A DNA stretch of 64,000 bases from Actinomucor elegans (Eukaryota > Mucoromycota > Mucoromycetes > Mucorales > Mucoraceae), in assembly GCA_026027325.1 (NCBI GenBank), contig JAMSLZ010000002.1, positions 3,038,001 to 3,102,000 on the forward strand. The letters run 5' to 3'. Under the pieces are notes generated by a model. That model was not told where the DNA came from. It saw nothing but the letters and a program-made list of their open reading frames with translations, and ran no database searches. The position numbers were made by a program, and so were the translations under genes. Each line of letters starts with the position of its first letter. Position 1 is the stretch's first letter. Below are positions 13,484-25,860 of this stretch, in pieces.

Positions 13484-15836
13484 TTAAGTATTATCGTCAT
13501 AGTTTTCTCCAGAATTAGCGTCATGCATACTATGATAATAAGATGGTCGCATCATATCTGGATAACCATTTGCCATTGTTGTATAGTTGTCTGGATTACT
13601 ATCATTTGTAGTGGTAGGGGTGATCAATCCATCAGTCGTAGGTGTGTTATTAGAATAAAACATCGGTAGGCTATTTGCTCGTAATGGTTGGAAGCAATTG
13701 GATGTATCGGATGGATGGTGTTGATAATCAGCAGATGTTGCTACTGCCGCTGCTGTTGTTACTATTTCATCATCAGTGTAGCTGGGGCCAAAAGAATCAT
13801 TATGATAGTCTGTATGTGCCAAGAAGCCGCGATAGTCTATATCAGAAGTTTTCTGCTGTTTTGCGTTAGCATACCCTTGTGTAGTAGCGGAATAAGGAAG
13901 CTTTTGTTCTTGCTGTGAACTGCTTCTTAATGGCTGCTGTATATGCTTTTGGTGAGCATACTGCGGCCGTACTTGAGGTTTCAATGTTGAATGATGGGAG
14001 TTTATGTTCTGTGGTGATTGCCTATACGGACCATTCGGTGGGGTTTGTAAATGTAATGTGTATTGTTCGCCGCTGTCGATCGAGTTTGTCATATTCTGCT
14101 GCAATTGCTGCTGTTGTTGTTGATGAAGCTGTTGGCCGTACATTTTCTTATCCATTTGTACATTATCTGTTGTTGTATACAATTCGGAAGTGTCAGTTAA
14201 GCCGTTAATAGGCTCAACCATATTACTAAAGCTATCTTGAAAGCAGTGATCTGATTCCATTTCTTCGTCGAACTGTCTTGGGTCGAGACCAAGATTGTTT
14301 GCTAAGGATTCGATATTCACTTGCAGCAAATCAATGTCTTGAGATATATTTTGTGCTGAACGAGTCGCTGTATTTAATGTCTTGGAAAACTCAGTGATAG
14401 TGGGACTTTTTTCGTTCAAATTGTTTAACTCTTGATTCAACTCTTGGGGTGACTGAGGGTAATAAGAATCAGATGAAGATGATGTTGAAGCATGTCTACT
14501 ATCATTTCTATTGATTACAGATTTAGTAGTGTCGGGTAGTTGCGTAGAAAGGGGGTTTGCAGAATACAATCGTAATACGGATGATATAATGTTGGACAAG
14601 ATAGATTGATCCAGATTCGAAGGTAAAGCTGAAGTCGATTTGATTTTTCCAATATCTTCTAATTTAGTTGACATGCCTGTTAAAGAAGCAGCTTCTTCAA
14701 TCAAGCCTTTAGGAAGCAGATCGGCGTTATCTAAAAGACAGTGTTAGTATTACGCTGTGTTTTAAAAATATCTCGATGAAAGAACCATCGATCGACAAAA
14801 TAACTTACTCATTGTGATAGCTAAACTATCATTCACAAAGATGGCAGTGAGAAATTGGAGTATTTTTTCGATTGCCTCTTGATGTTTTTGATGCTTTTCT
14901 CTTGCACTTAACGTTTCTTGCCACAAGATTTCATTATCTCTTTGTAAATCGCGTATATCAGCGCCAATGGTAGATTGATGCTTCCTGATAACTGCTAAAT
15001 CTTGAACAAGCGAAGATAAACTCACATTCTCGGCATCTACTGTATCTCTGTCTCGGTTGCGTTTACGCGTCACCAACACCAATAGATCAGGACGTCCGCG
15101 CTGGAAATGGGGATTACTGAATTCCCATATTTCATGTTCGGTTTCAGCAATCAACACACCTTGTTGAAGATGGGGTACTTTGTGGAAATCATACATGTTC
15201 AATTGGCGTACAAAAGATGCAAAGGTATTATGCTTATAGAACCTTGGCAAAACACTCTTTGCAAATTCTTCATGCTTTTCAACTAGATAAGAAGGTAAAT
15301 ATTTGGTTTATTCTAACCGTTTATCATCTTCATGTACCTATAAAGGACGTTCCGTCTTTAGACCATCGAATCAAATCGTTGGTAGTTAAATCTTCAACCA
15401 TACTAGTGTAAATGTTAGAAAGTAGTTTAGCTTATATTAAACCTATATTTACTTATATAGCTTATTAAGGAAAGCTGGTACACTTCTTTGAGCAGTAAGT
15501 CTGGGAGGAATAGCACAAGGTGGGGTGAATGAATCGGACAAGTTGGATGCAATTTGAGACGTAGAAGAAGAGTCTGTATCGTGTTGGATTCTATTCGATG
15601 GTTTTTTCTTTTTAGATTGGCCGGTTTTAACTGAAGTTGCCGTAGTAGATAAACTAGAATCAGAAGAAAATGTATTGGTTGGAGGTGAGTCTGACGAACT
15701 TGTAGAAGAACAAGACGAAAGAGTTCTTTTTCTACCACTGGTTGTATTTACGGTGGAGCGCCTTTTTTGTTGTTGCTGCTGCTGTTGCTATTGCTGTTGC
15801 TGCTGTTGCTGCTGAATAAGTTGCTTTTGTTGATTC
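13484..15836 (-). CDS. HSF-type transcription factor with stop in polyglutamine tract
   Basis: This is a nuclear DNA-binding regulator of the heat-shock-factor family. Exons are about 15836-15453, 15402-15338, 15282-14809 and 14730-13484. From the codon after the TAG to the terminal stop the exons sum to 2121 bases, in frame. The winged-helix HSF domain runs VPAFLNKLYNMVED, then IRWSKDG, then FASFVRQLNMYDFHKV, and ends HPHF-like at NPHFQRGRPDLL. A heptad-rich coiled coil follows (QDLAVIRKHQSTIGADIRDL) and would support trimerisation. The C-terminus is Gln/Asn/Ser-rich. No response-regulator receiver domain is seen, so it is HSF-like rather than Skn7. The Met at 15836 is followed by a glutamine tract interrupted by TAG at 15788-15790. 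No other in-frame ATG precedes the DNA-binding domain, so the true 5' end is unresolved. Confidence 0.85.
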
Positions 15837-17238
15837 ATATAGTCTATTTGATGGCCAAGTTTAAATTTTTTTACCTTAAAAATGGGGAAAAATGGAGTAA
15901 GTGGAAGAAAGGCAAAAGTTCTTTTACTCAATAAACCGTAAAATAAAACCCACAATTGCCGAATTGAACGCGGATGCGAAAAAGTAGTCTGGCCCAAACT
16001 ATAAAAAATTACCCATCTATTCTATATATGGAACATATAGGGCGCACAATGTGATAAATATCGCTGTTATCATCCGTACTTGCAAGAAAAGATACCTAGT
16101 TTTTTAAAAGCCAATAACACGATTATTCAAAAATTGGCTTTTATTCAATACCAATCTATCATGATTTCAGCACTTGCTGATACCTTCCTTTTTTTTCACC
16201 ATCCACAAGGTCAATTTCAGCATTTTTCTTAATAGAGCTTAGCTTTATCCATATTGGTAAAAATCGAGAATTTGCGCGGGGGCACCTTGACTGTGGGACG
16301 CGTATCTAGGTTCTACAATAGGCGTTCAAGTAAATCATCTGCATTACATATCATATGGCTTACTAGATTGCAATTTTTATACTATTGTTTCTTCATATAA
16401 TATCTTTCATCTCAAACGCAGAAATACACAGATAAAGATATTAATATCATCTAGCAAAAAAAAAAAAAAAAAAACGTCGCGCTTTAACTCTTTGAAAAGG
16501 GCCATGAAACACGCGATTGCGCAATATACTGCATTTGAAAAAGTCTGATATTAGAAAAAAAAATCTTTTTTTGTTCGATATTGTTCGAATATCAAGTGCA
16601 TTATTGTGTTTAGTCTCTTTCATCGAAATTAAGGTGTGCTTATCTCCTTACTGTTACTCAGACACCCATCACTTTGGAAGAACTATCCTTTTTTATAGCA
16701 TAGCATCGAATAAAGTTTCATTTATTAATAGGTTAGATTGCTGATAACTTTATAACGGTACTTCTTGGTCTCAGTTAACCCACTGCGTATCCCTTAGCCT
16801 AATAGAGATAGACTAGAATGAAATATAATCAAATGTAGATATGCTTAATTTGAAATTTCAACTTTAGATATCACGCTAAATGACCTTGTACCTTCTGATG
16901 ATAGTACCCTTGGTAGCACATAAATCTGTGTTTGCCAAACATACAAGTATTTTAAGTAAAAGGGGTACAGTAACATTAATAGGAGGTTAGCTGCTTATTA
17001 ACAGAGTTAGAAACAAAAAAAACTTTGTATTGAAACAAAGTTTTAATAAGACAATTGTCATCTGTTACCAAGCTGTTGTTTTTCACTACTCCTATACTTT
17101 ATATGGTAGACGTGCCAATTTATTTAAGAAACAGGAAAGAAGAGCTTTCAATGGCTCATAACGATGACAATTACGCCATGTAGTTATAAAATAGAACGTC
17201 ATTGCAATAGATCTCGGCTCTTACAAAATGTAACAACT

Positions 17239-17306
17239 CATTTTGAACATGGGCTATTAATCTGATGCAACTTTTGACCAAGATCGGCCGTGATCTATTT
17301 AATTGG
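17239..17306 (+). repeat. Dispersed GATGCGAC repeat, well preserved copy
   Basis: It reads CATTTTGAACATGGGCTATT, then AATCTGATGCAACTTTTGACC, with AAGATCGGCCGTGATCTATT after it. This copy retains both halves of the family. Confidence 0.6.
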
Positions 17307-18480
17307 TAGTGGTGCACTTAAGACAACGTAATCTCCGACATTGTAAAAAAAAATTATCAAAACGTAAATTTATACCTCAAGTAGAAAACCATGTATAAAA
17401 GACAATGCTCACATATTTCAACTTGTTTCTTAAAGAATTTAGTGTATCATAATGTTTGGTTTGAATTGTAATAGTAGTTTTATGCAAAATTTGAGGTTAA
17501 ACATTTCGTACCAGAAGCGAAAAAGATTATCATGGGAGTTATGCAGACCCTTCCCACATTAATGTATAAACGCACTTTAGTCAAGAGTAAAAGAGTACTA
17601 TTGAATATATCATGCTAAATAATCAAACGTATATGTTGATTGGCTATTGCTATAAAGATGATTTTACGACTGGAAAGATTTTTGTCGAAAACTACCCTCA
17701 TCATGCGTATTTTAACTGTAGTGGCCAATGAAATCAACCCATTTGTTCCAATTATATTTCTAGAACTCTAGAAATCAGTCTAATTTTTGAAATCATCCCG
17801 TAAAAGGCTCATGTACATTTGAGTTGGGTAGAATTAATCAACTCACAATAAATGCGGTTCCATTTCGAATGATTTAAGTACTTTTTAAGTACTTTAAGGT
17901 TTTATACACCAAAATATCGCGTAGGTAGTAAAATTATACTTGTATAGTATCATCTATTATCTGAATGTCTGAAGGTAATTTTACAAATAGAGCATTTTTA
18001 CTAGAATTTGCGCATTGGATAAATAATTGCTGTGCATTCAATATTAGTACTTATGTAGACTAGAGAAACACATTAAGTCGCCTAATACATATTTCCCTCC
18101 TTTGTTTTCTATTACAGCATTTATAATTGTGACTTAACTATAATTTTGATTGAAGTATATAGATTTAATTTACCTCGAGTCTATATTTCGCTATTTAAAT
18201 AAATAAAAAAAGATTACAGCACAAGAGTATTTAAACTGCATAATGTGTTTCGTCTGATCTCATACACAGCCGTTGTTACCAAATGCGCAGAAACTATTTG
18301 TCAAGTACACTAAAATATTTTACATATGCACAAATTCTAGGTAAGAGCCTAGAAAGTATAATCTTAGTTACTGTAATCAGTGTAAGCAGAGAAATCAATG
18401 TCATTTACAACACGCTATTGATGAATATAATATATTCAGTACGCCACAGTTGAATAATGTTTGATAGATATATCAGCACG

Positions 18481-18547
18481 TTTTGAGCACATACTACCTA
18501 TCAGATGCGACATCACACCGAGGTCGCTTAAGATCTATTTATTATTA
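18481..18547 (+). repeat. Dispersed GATGCGAC repeat, well preserved copy
   Basis: It reads TTTTGAGCACATACTACC, then TATCAGATGCGACATCACACC, then GAGGTCGCTTAAGATCTATT. The spacing matches the copy at 17239. Confidence 0.6.
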
Positions 18548-19128
18548 GACCTAGCCCACATAAAATATATGTGCGTTCCAACTTTTCACTAAAATGGAAT
18601 ATATTCGTAGTAATTTAATCAGATAATGGCTTTGATAGACGTAGTGACATATTGTGAGCATGTAATGGACTTGATATGCATAATTATACTAGAACAAGTT
18701 GACTAATGTTGCAATGTTTAAACTCGCGTGATAGCTGGAAAAAAGCATTAAAGCCATTCCTTTTGGTGTAAATTTTTAGATCGCTCATTTTTTAGATTGC
18801 GAAAATATTCTTCGAGAAGTACAGCCATTCAATACCATAGATTTCGTATATTAGATAGTATTCGAATAAATGTTTTATGGGTTTTATTGTATATAAAGTA
18901 TCAATATATGACTGTATTTTATGAATGCCACTAAAGGTTGAGCTATTCTGCATAATTAAGTGGGTACCTCAGTCGCCAGATCGAGCACTGTTTATAATTT
19001 ATGCTTACATATAAAGTTATAAACATCCAAAGGGTTTATTAAATGATAATGAAATAAAGATATATACAATGACAAAATAACACATAAACGGGATTCAATT
19101 AACAATCTAAACATCTTGCTCTAGAGTT

Positions 19129-22100
19129 TTAGCCCCAAACATCACACAAGTAACGCTTGTTGTTAGTAAGTCCATCAATAATCTTATCAGCTTCCTCATC
19201 GTTAGTGGCCACACCAAAAGAAAGAGCCATGATGCAGAAAGTACGGCGTACATCGCGACTCATAGCACCGCTGCCGCAGACATAAACAGCTGCAGGCTTG
19301 GCATGAGGATCAGAGGGATAAAGGAGATCCCAGACTTCACCAGCGTTAGCAAGAAGTTGATGCTGAACGTACTTGATGGGAGATTCCTCAATACTTCTCG
19401 AAAATGCAACATGAAGTTGAGTCAAGACACCTTCTTGGTCATATTTTTCTAATTCATCTTGGTAGATGTAATCCTGGTCTTTACGACGGCAACCAAAGAA
19501 TAAGATAGTTTCGCCAACAATCTTACCAGCTTCCATTTGAGCCTTACGTTCTTGAAGGAAACCACGGAAAGGTGAGAAGCCTGTACCAGCAGAGATTAAG
19601 ATTAAAGGAACCCTAGGATCACTAGGCATGCTGAATGTACTCTTCGAAGATTTCAGGTTGGCACGGATCTTCATACCGTCAGAGCCACGCTTCAAGAAGG
19701 AAGAAGCCAAACCATAATAGTGCTTATCGTTTACAACATCATCCACTACTCCGACAGTCAAATGAGCAGAACTAGGATGAACTAAAGGAGAAGAAGCGAT
19801 AGAATAACGGCGAGGTTGGATAACGGGAACTGAAGCCAAGAATTGACCCAAGTCCAGACGGTTCACTTGAGGGAAAGCACGTTGTAAATCCAAAAGAGTT
19901 CTGTACTTTTTGACAAATTCAGGGTATTGATCGTTGTTGTTAGCATCGGGCATCAACAATTCCTTGAAGGTAGAAGCGGTATCTGGAGCAACCAACTTCA
20001 ATTGAGATGCGAAACAAGCAAGGACTGCGCGAGAAGGAGGAGAAGTGACATCGGCATAGTAAGTAAGCATGTTGCGGATGCTGCAGGGTCCGACAATATT
20101 CTTGGCTAAAGAACGAGGTGAGACATCTGAGAGAGTCTCTTGGTCGATCTCAAAAACAGAGTCCAAAACCCAACCAAAGTTCAAAGCTAAAGCCTCGACT
20201 GTGTCTTTGCTGTTTTCAGGGAATACTTCCAAGTGATCGCCGGCGTTGTAAAGCATGCTCTTGTCACCAATAGGGCTCAACTGAGAGATATCAATTTCAA
20301 CATGACGCGTGCTACGAGGAGAGCCTTCTTTTTGAATTTCACGATTAGTATGAAGAACAGTCTTGGGCTCACCGTAGTGGTTGTCTATAGCGACTTGCCA
20401 GGACTCCTTGTCACTGGGTTGGATAAATCTGACCTTAACAATGCTTTGCTGAATTGTACGAGAAGAAGCTGCAGAAGGAACAACAGGCTTGGATTCGGAA
20501 GCAGTAATACCATAGGCATCCAAAGTATGAGTCCAGAAATGGGCACACCATTCATTGAAGCTAGCATCCATATCTTTATCGGCATCACCAGAGCCAGGGG
20601 TAAAGAAGCGATCGGCACCAAGTTCTTCCAAACAGTCATTGACCTTGATAGGGAAATGTTGGTAAGTACGCCAGTTCTTGTTACCAAGACCAAATACAGC
20701 AAATGACAGACCATTCAAGAGATTCTCATGGCCGCTCTCCTTAAGCTTGTCATCCAAAAATTTGTCAAACTTTTCAGCAGAGTCTGGAGGTTGGCCATTA
20801 TAGGTAGCAGTACAAATAATAACGAGTTCTTTGTCAGAACGCTTACTCTTGTCATTGGATACAAATTTGCCAGCTTGAAGTACGTTCCACTTGTCCATAT
20901 CACAAAGAGTAACCTTTTTGAATCCAAAGCTTTTGGCCTGATTAGCTAATTGGTTCGCATAATCTTGAGCAGTACCAGTTTGAGTACCAAACAAGAAGGT
21001 AATAGGAGGCAGTTCAACATCGCTAGGTGCAGCAGTAGCAGAGACAACAGGCATATTAGGCGCATCAGGCTTTTTACTTGAAGCAGCAGTCTTTTTGGAT
21101 TCAGTTGCCTCAGAACTGGGCTCAGGGAAGTTTTCTCTAGGATGAATGGTCATGAAGAGATCAGCAGGCTTGGTAGTGGCCATCTTGGGATCGTATTGAA
21201 TGTCTGGTCCATCGTAACGGAAATCAAATCTGTTTAAAAGCATGGCGAGGACAGTCTTGGCTTCTTGAAGAGCTAGAGCCATGCCTATACAACCTCTAAC
21301 TCCGTTAGAGAAAGGAAGCCAAGCGAAACGAGAACGTTTTTGTTCTTCTTCGGGTGTCCAGCGATCAGGATCAAATCGATTGTGATTAGGGTAAACAGCT
21401 TCATTGTGATGCAGAGAATATACTTGAATAGCACATGCAGTACCAGCCTTGATCTTGTAACCTCCAGGAACAATGCAATCGGCCTTACAATATTTACCAA
21501 GAGCGCGAACTGGTGGGTACATACGAAGAACTTCCTTGAGAACTTGGTGCATATACTTAAGATTAGAAATTTGTTCATTGTTAGGAAGAACATCCCAAGT
21601 GATATGGTTATCAGCAATTTCTTGAAGAACTTTGGCTTGAATATCAGGATTTCTGGAGAGTTCATACAAAGCAAAAGCTAGGGTATTAGCGGTAGTATCA
21701 TGACCAGCAATCAAGAATGTAAGAACTTGATCACGAATGTTTTCATCAGATAACCCCAAGTTGTGTTCATCACGAGCGTTCAACATGTAACCTAGCATAT
21801 CCTTGTTCATATTATGCGCATCAGGGCCATTTTTACGTTCAGCAATAACACCTTCAACAACATCACGCATCAACTTGATAGAGCGGTCGAATTTACGGTT
21901 AGCTTCAAGAGGTAAGTGTTTGATGAATTTAGCTTGTTGATTGCGTTGAAGCGATTCCTTTAAACAATACGCCATAGCTTGAATGAATTCATTAGGAGGT
22001 TGATCGCGGGAGTTAAGCAGATTAAAATCGTATCCAAAGCCCACACGACCAATAGTTTCGAAAGTGACATTAGTAGTCCAGTCAATAATCTCCACAGGTT

Positions 22101-22878
22101 CATAAGGTTTGAATTGTTCCAAGATTTTGATAGTTTGTTGAGTTATAACACCCATTTCATGTTGATAAGCCTAGTAAAAATGAATGCATAAGTACAAATG
22201 TGTTATTATAAGGTACTTTCATGTTTATATACCTTGACAGCGCGAGGGCTGAAAGCGGGCATCAATAACTTGTGAGCAAGTTTCCAATCCATTTCATCAG
22301 TATCAGTAGTGAAAAGACCTTGACCTCCAAATGGCTTGATTTCACTCAAACCAGTGGCACCAACCTTCTTGGTAAAATATTCAGATTCCTTGGCCATAAG
22401 TTCAGCAACAGCAGGGTCGTTTGTACCAACGATCTTTCTACCCAAGAGATCGATTTCAACAACAGGGCCATGCTTTTCGAATTGACGTCTCCAACCTTCA
22501 GTCCTATACCGAGATAATAAGTTTCATGTACAACCAATGAATGATTTTATAAACTTACAAATTGGGCAACATTTCATAGAGACTACCGACGAAAGGAAGA
22601 CAAGCAGGGCCGGGGATCACGTCTTTAATATTTTCTTTCAAATCCACATAAACAACCTGTTGGTTTCTGAGAGCGTCGATGCCACCCAACAATTCGCCTT
22701 TTTCGTTAAGAAGTTGAATATCATCAGTACCACCAGCAATGCTTAATTTCTCAGCAGCAAGACCGCGAATCGTATCCAGGTTAGCACCGTTGCCGAAACG
22801 AATGATACGGCCATCGTTTTCGACGTTAGTTGATCCTTTCAGAACAACGATTAATGAAGTTGTATTATCTGTAGACAT
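19129..22878 (-). CDS. Self-sufficient cytochrome P450/NADPH reductase fusion (CYP505-like) with extra N-terminal domain
   Basis: This is a bifunctional monooxygenase of the P450foxy/BM3 type; family members hydroxylate fatty acids near the omega end. Exons are 22878-22559, 22503-22233 and 22170-19129, summing to 3633 bases and 1210 residues. The haem domain has the I-helix AGHDTT, the helix-K ExxR in KEVLRMYPP, and the Cys loop FSNGVRGCIG. The flavodoxin domain starts FLFGTQTGTAQDY. The FAD/NADPH part has RRYSIASSP and GTGFSPFRGFLQERK, and the chain ends in CDVWG with the expected near-terminal aromatic residue. Before the usual start (IPGPACLPFVGSLYE) there are about 90 extra residues that look like a beta-grasp, ubiquitin-like fold. 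There is no N-terminal membrane anchor, so a soluble enzyme is expected. Substrate is inferred from family only. Confidence 0.95.
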
Positions 22879-25529
22879 AACGATAACTGTTATATATTTG
22901 AGTGTTTGTTTAATAAATAAATGTAATATGAATGATGAAAAAGAAAAACAAGGGAAAGAACGGGTTTTTGGGTTGCTTTTTATACTAAATCTTTTAGTTT
23001 CGTAGCATGAATCGCATGTCTTAAAAGGACTTGTTGATATATTTCGGCAAGACTGGAGAAATAGTTCAACCTTGCATCTGAGTGTGAATAATAAGCTGAT
23101 TTATACCATAAATGGGTATTTAGGTGAGCACGATCTTTTCGAATCAGAATGTTAATTGTCCTATGTACTCAAATAGAAAGATAAATAATGACATTGAAAT
23201 GAATTTTACAATACTGATTGACTGTTTTATTGCATTTTTATTTAAAAATAAGTGATTCTATCCAAAATCAAATTCGGTATTGGCAGTTGATTTGTCATTT
23301 TTTTTTTATAACGGATATATAACTCCGTTTAAACCTGCACCCAACCCAGGCTAAAGTATAAACCTATTTATATGATTTCAAAGATGCATTACTTGTCCAA
23401 TAGATTTTCATCAGTAAAGTCTTGTTCTATCATCTTCCTAGCTTTTATCCGTAAATTCCGCCAAGTTTTCAGTTCGATAAACACCAAACCGAAAAGATGA
23501 ATTTGAAATATTGAGAATAAACTGAATAGCCTACAATGTTGCTCTTGTAAGCTTATTAGAGTTGAAGAGCTTATCAATGACAAATAGCTTGTCCTTTCAT
23601 TGAAAGTAGTTCATATCGGCATTTCGATCATCAGTAAGATCAAAGTAGTACAGCCATTATACTTTTTGATTCAAATGCACTCCGGCGTCCGGCAAATCAA
23701 CAATGGGCCATAATGCTGGACAATATAACATCGTGCTACATTGAATTCATTTCATTAAATATGATATTCATTGCCGACAACCTGTAACCCGTGTTTGCCC
23801 AAAGCTCAATGACCTGATATCTAACCGTCCTTTGGGAATAGTCGTTGAAACAAAAGTTCTTCTACCATTTATCAGACATAGGCTTTTATGGTACCCTACT
23901 TCTTGGTTCTCCAATTAACCAACTACACTTGTTGATAAAAATCAGCCCAATACATCATTATCTTTGCCCATTCAATGGCCTTCAGAAAATGACAACTTGA
24001 TTATGTAATGAGAAACTTGTTAATTGACATATCTGAATCAGTAATTCATATTAAGCAGAGCTTATTTTTTTTCTTTTTTTTTTTGTATATCTATATATTA
24101 CAGAAACTAAGTTAGCGACACTTGTTAATTCTATTAGTATAAACAAATTTATGGCCGTCTGTTAAGGCGTGTAAGGTTGATTTAGCCCTCCTATGTCCTT
24201 TGGTAGCTATTTTCATTCTGCATATCAGTAGTCATTTTATTCTCCTATTTCTCCGTTCTAGGTTTCCACTTAAGCTTAAGAAGCCGGAAAACGTGGCTTT
24301 GATGGCTAAACACGTTGTTGGTAATATGCTATGACAAATATTTAACTCCGGAGTCCGGATTCCGAAATGGATTTAGTGGCTTAGATATATAGTCATATTC
24401 GGTTCACGTTGACAGTATCGGCTGCTGCTAAGTAAGCCAGGCTTGGTTATGTTATTGCTTACATATCCCGAAAAGCAAAATTGTATTAAACTTGTTTCTC
24501 AACCGGTAAAAATTTCTAAAAGAATTCTGGAACTAACTCGAAGTCATATCCGAAACTACTACAGCACGTAATTTTGTTCCGTCATCTTAGTATTAAGATC
24601 CTACAAGATGCTTTGTTGTATTGGCAGCCCAAGCTAAAGTGAACTTGGACTAGGTTCCTTATTTATAGTACTAAACCATGACAATTCAATTAATTTAGTG
24701 AAGACTAATAAATACGTACAAGACATCAAGCATAATACAAAACTATTGGATCAGATCTGAGGCTTTGCTAATTACAGCAGATTATTTTGAGCAAGAACTT
24801 CCAACTGGAAGCAAATTTGACCTAGATTGGCTAGAAGATCTAGAGAAGATCATATTATTGTTATAAAATAATCAGGTATTAACGGCAAGCTGTAAAATGT
24901 ATTTAATATACTTAATCTAAATAAACATTCTGCTAAACGCAATAATTTATTCTGAATATGGGGTATCAATCAAGCGCTAATTAGGATTGTGACCGAGTAC
25001 GAAAGAAATGTTTTCTATAGTGAGTTTTTACATCCTACTACATACTTTTGTTTGATTTACACTGCCCTTCAGTAAATGAAAGCATGAAGCCCAGAATGTC
25101 CATCAGTACATGGAATAGTAGTCTTTTAGATATTTCGAAATAATCATAGTTATTATCTTTAATGTCAAACGCTGTTTTTGCGCAACAACGTACTGCATTT
25201 GGCATTGTATATATTAGATTATTCGGATCTGAGATATACATGTAAACTCCAAATGGCATTGGCACATTGCACGATTTTACTATAGATCAAGATACATATA
25301 ATTCGTTATTCATCTTTAAGGCAATAAAATACATTTATAATAAATAAAGCCACTCATTTTGAGTGTGAAATGATTTTTTATCGCGATATTCGACAGAGAA
25401 CGACAGAGATCGAGAAATGTTTAGACAATGCTATATGGAATATCTATAATTCATTGTTTATCATTAAAATATAAGATATACCTATTATATAACTGATAAA
25501 AAAGTTACTCTAATACATAAAACTGCTTA

Positions 25530-25596
25530 CTTAGAATTTCTATTACTGCTCAAGCGCGACATTTAACCAAGATCAATGCGCTATAAACCATTAATT
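25530..25596 (+). repeat. Dispersed GATGCGAC repeat, decayed copy
   Basis: It contains AAGCGCGACATTTAACCAAG followed by ATCAATGCGC. The centre of the family is kept and both ends have diverged. Confidence 0.4.
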
Positions 25597-25733
25597 ATCA
25601 ATCATTAGTGATATTTTTTGATTGACGTTTAAAATCAGCAGTTCACATTCCGCCTTGGTAAATGGTTATTCCGAGCCATATCCGTATCCTACATTATCCC
25701 TGCTTAAAAGTAATTAGGGTCAAATCCAATACT

Positions 25734-25860
25734 TTTGGATTGTCTAGTGAATATTTATTTCATTGGTTAATGGAAACATGAATTAAAGTTCAGCAAAGTT
25801 GCTACTAGGAAAAGTTTCAAAGGCTTCTGACCAACGAAGTACTGATGTAGACAATCCAAA
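25734..25860. repeat. Small inverted-repeat element, MITE-like
   Basis: TTTGGATTGTCTA at 25734-25746 is matched perfectly in inverted orientation by TAGACAATCCAAA at 25848-25860. About 100 bases of AT-rich DNA separate the arms. I could not identify a clear target-site duplication, so a mobile origin is only possible. Confidence 0.35.

Larger units (their letters stand above)
15837..19128. other. Gene-poor region between HSF and P450 genes
   Basis: The part next to 15.8-16.5 kb is probably the HSF leader and promoter, with several pyrimidine and poly-A runs (for example 16457-16474). No coding exon is convincing; the frame at 16517-16744 is AT-driven. Two copies of the GATGCGAC dispersed repeat lie at 17239-17306 and 18481-18547. 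A weaker reverse trace lies near 18010-18050. A short direct repeat of TTTAAGTACTTT occurs near 17874-17895. The last 200 bases are likely the 3' untranslated region of the P450 gene. Confidence 0.55.
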
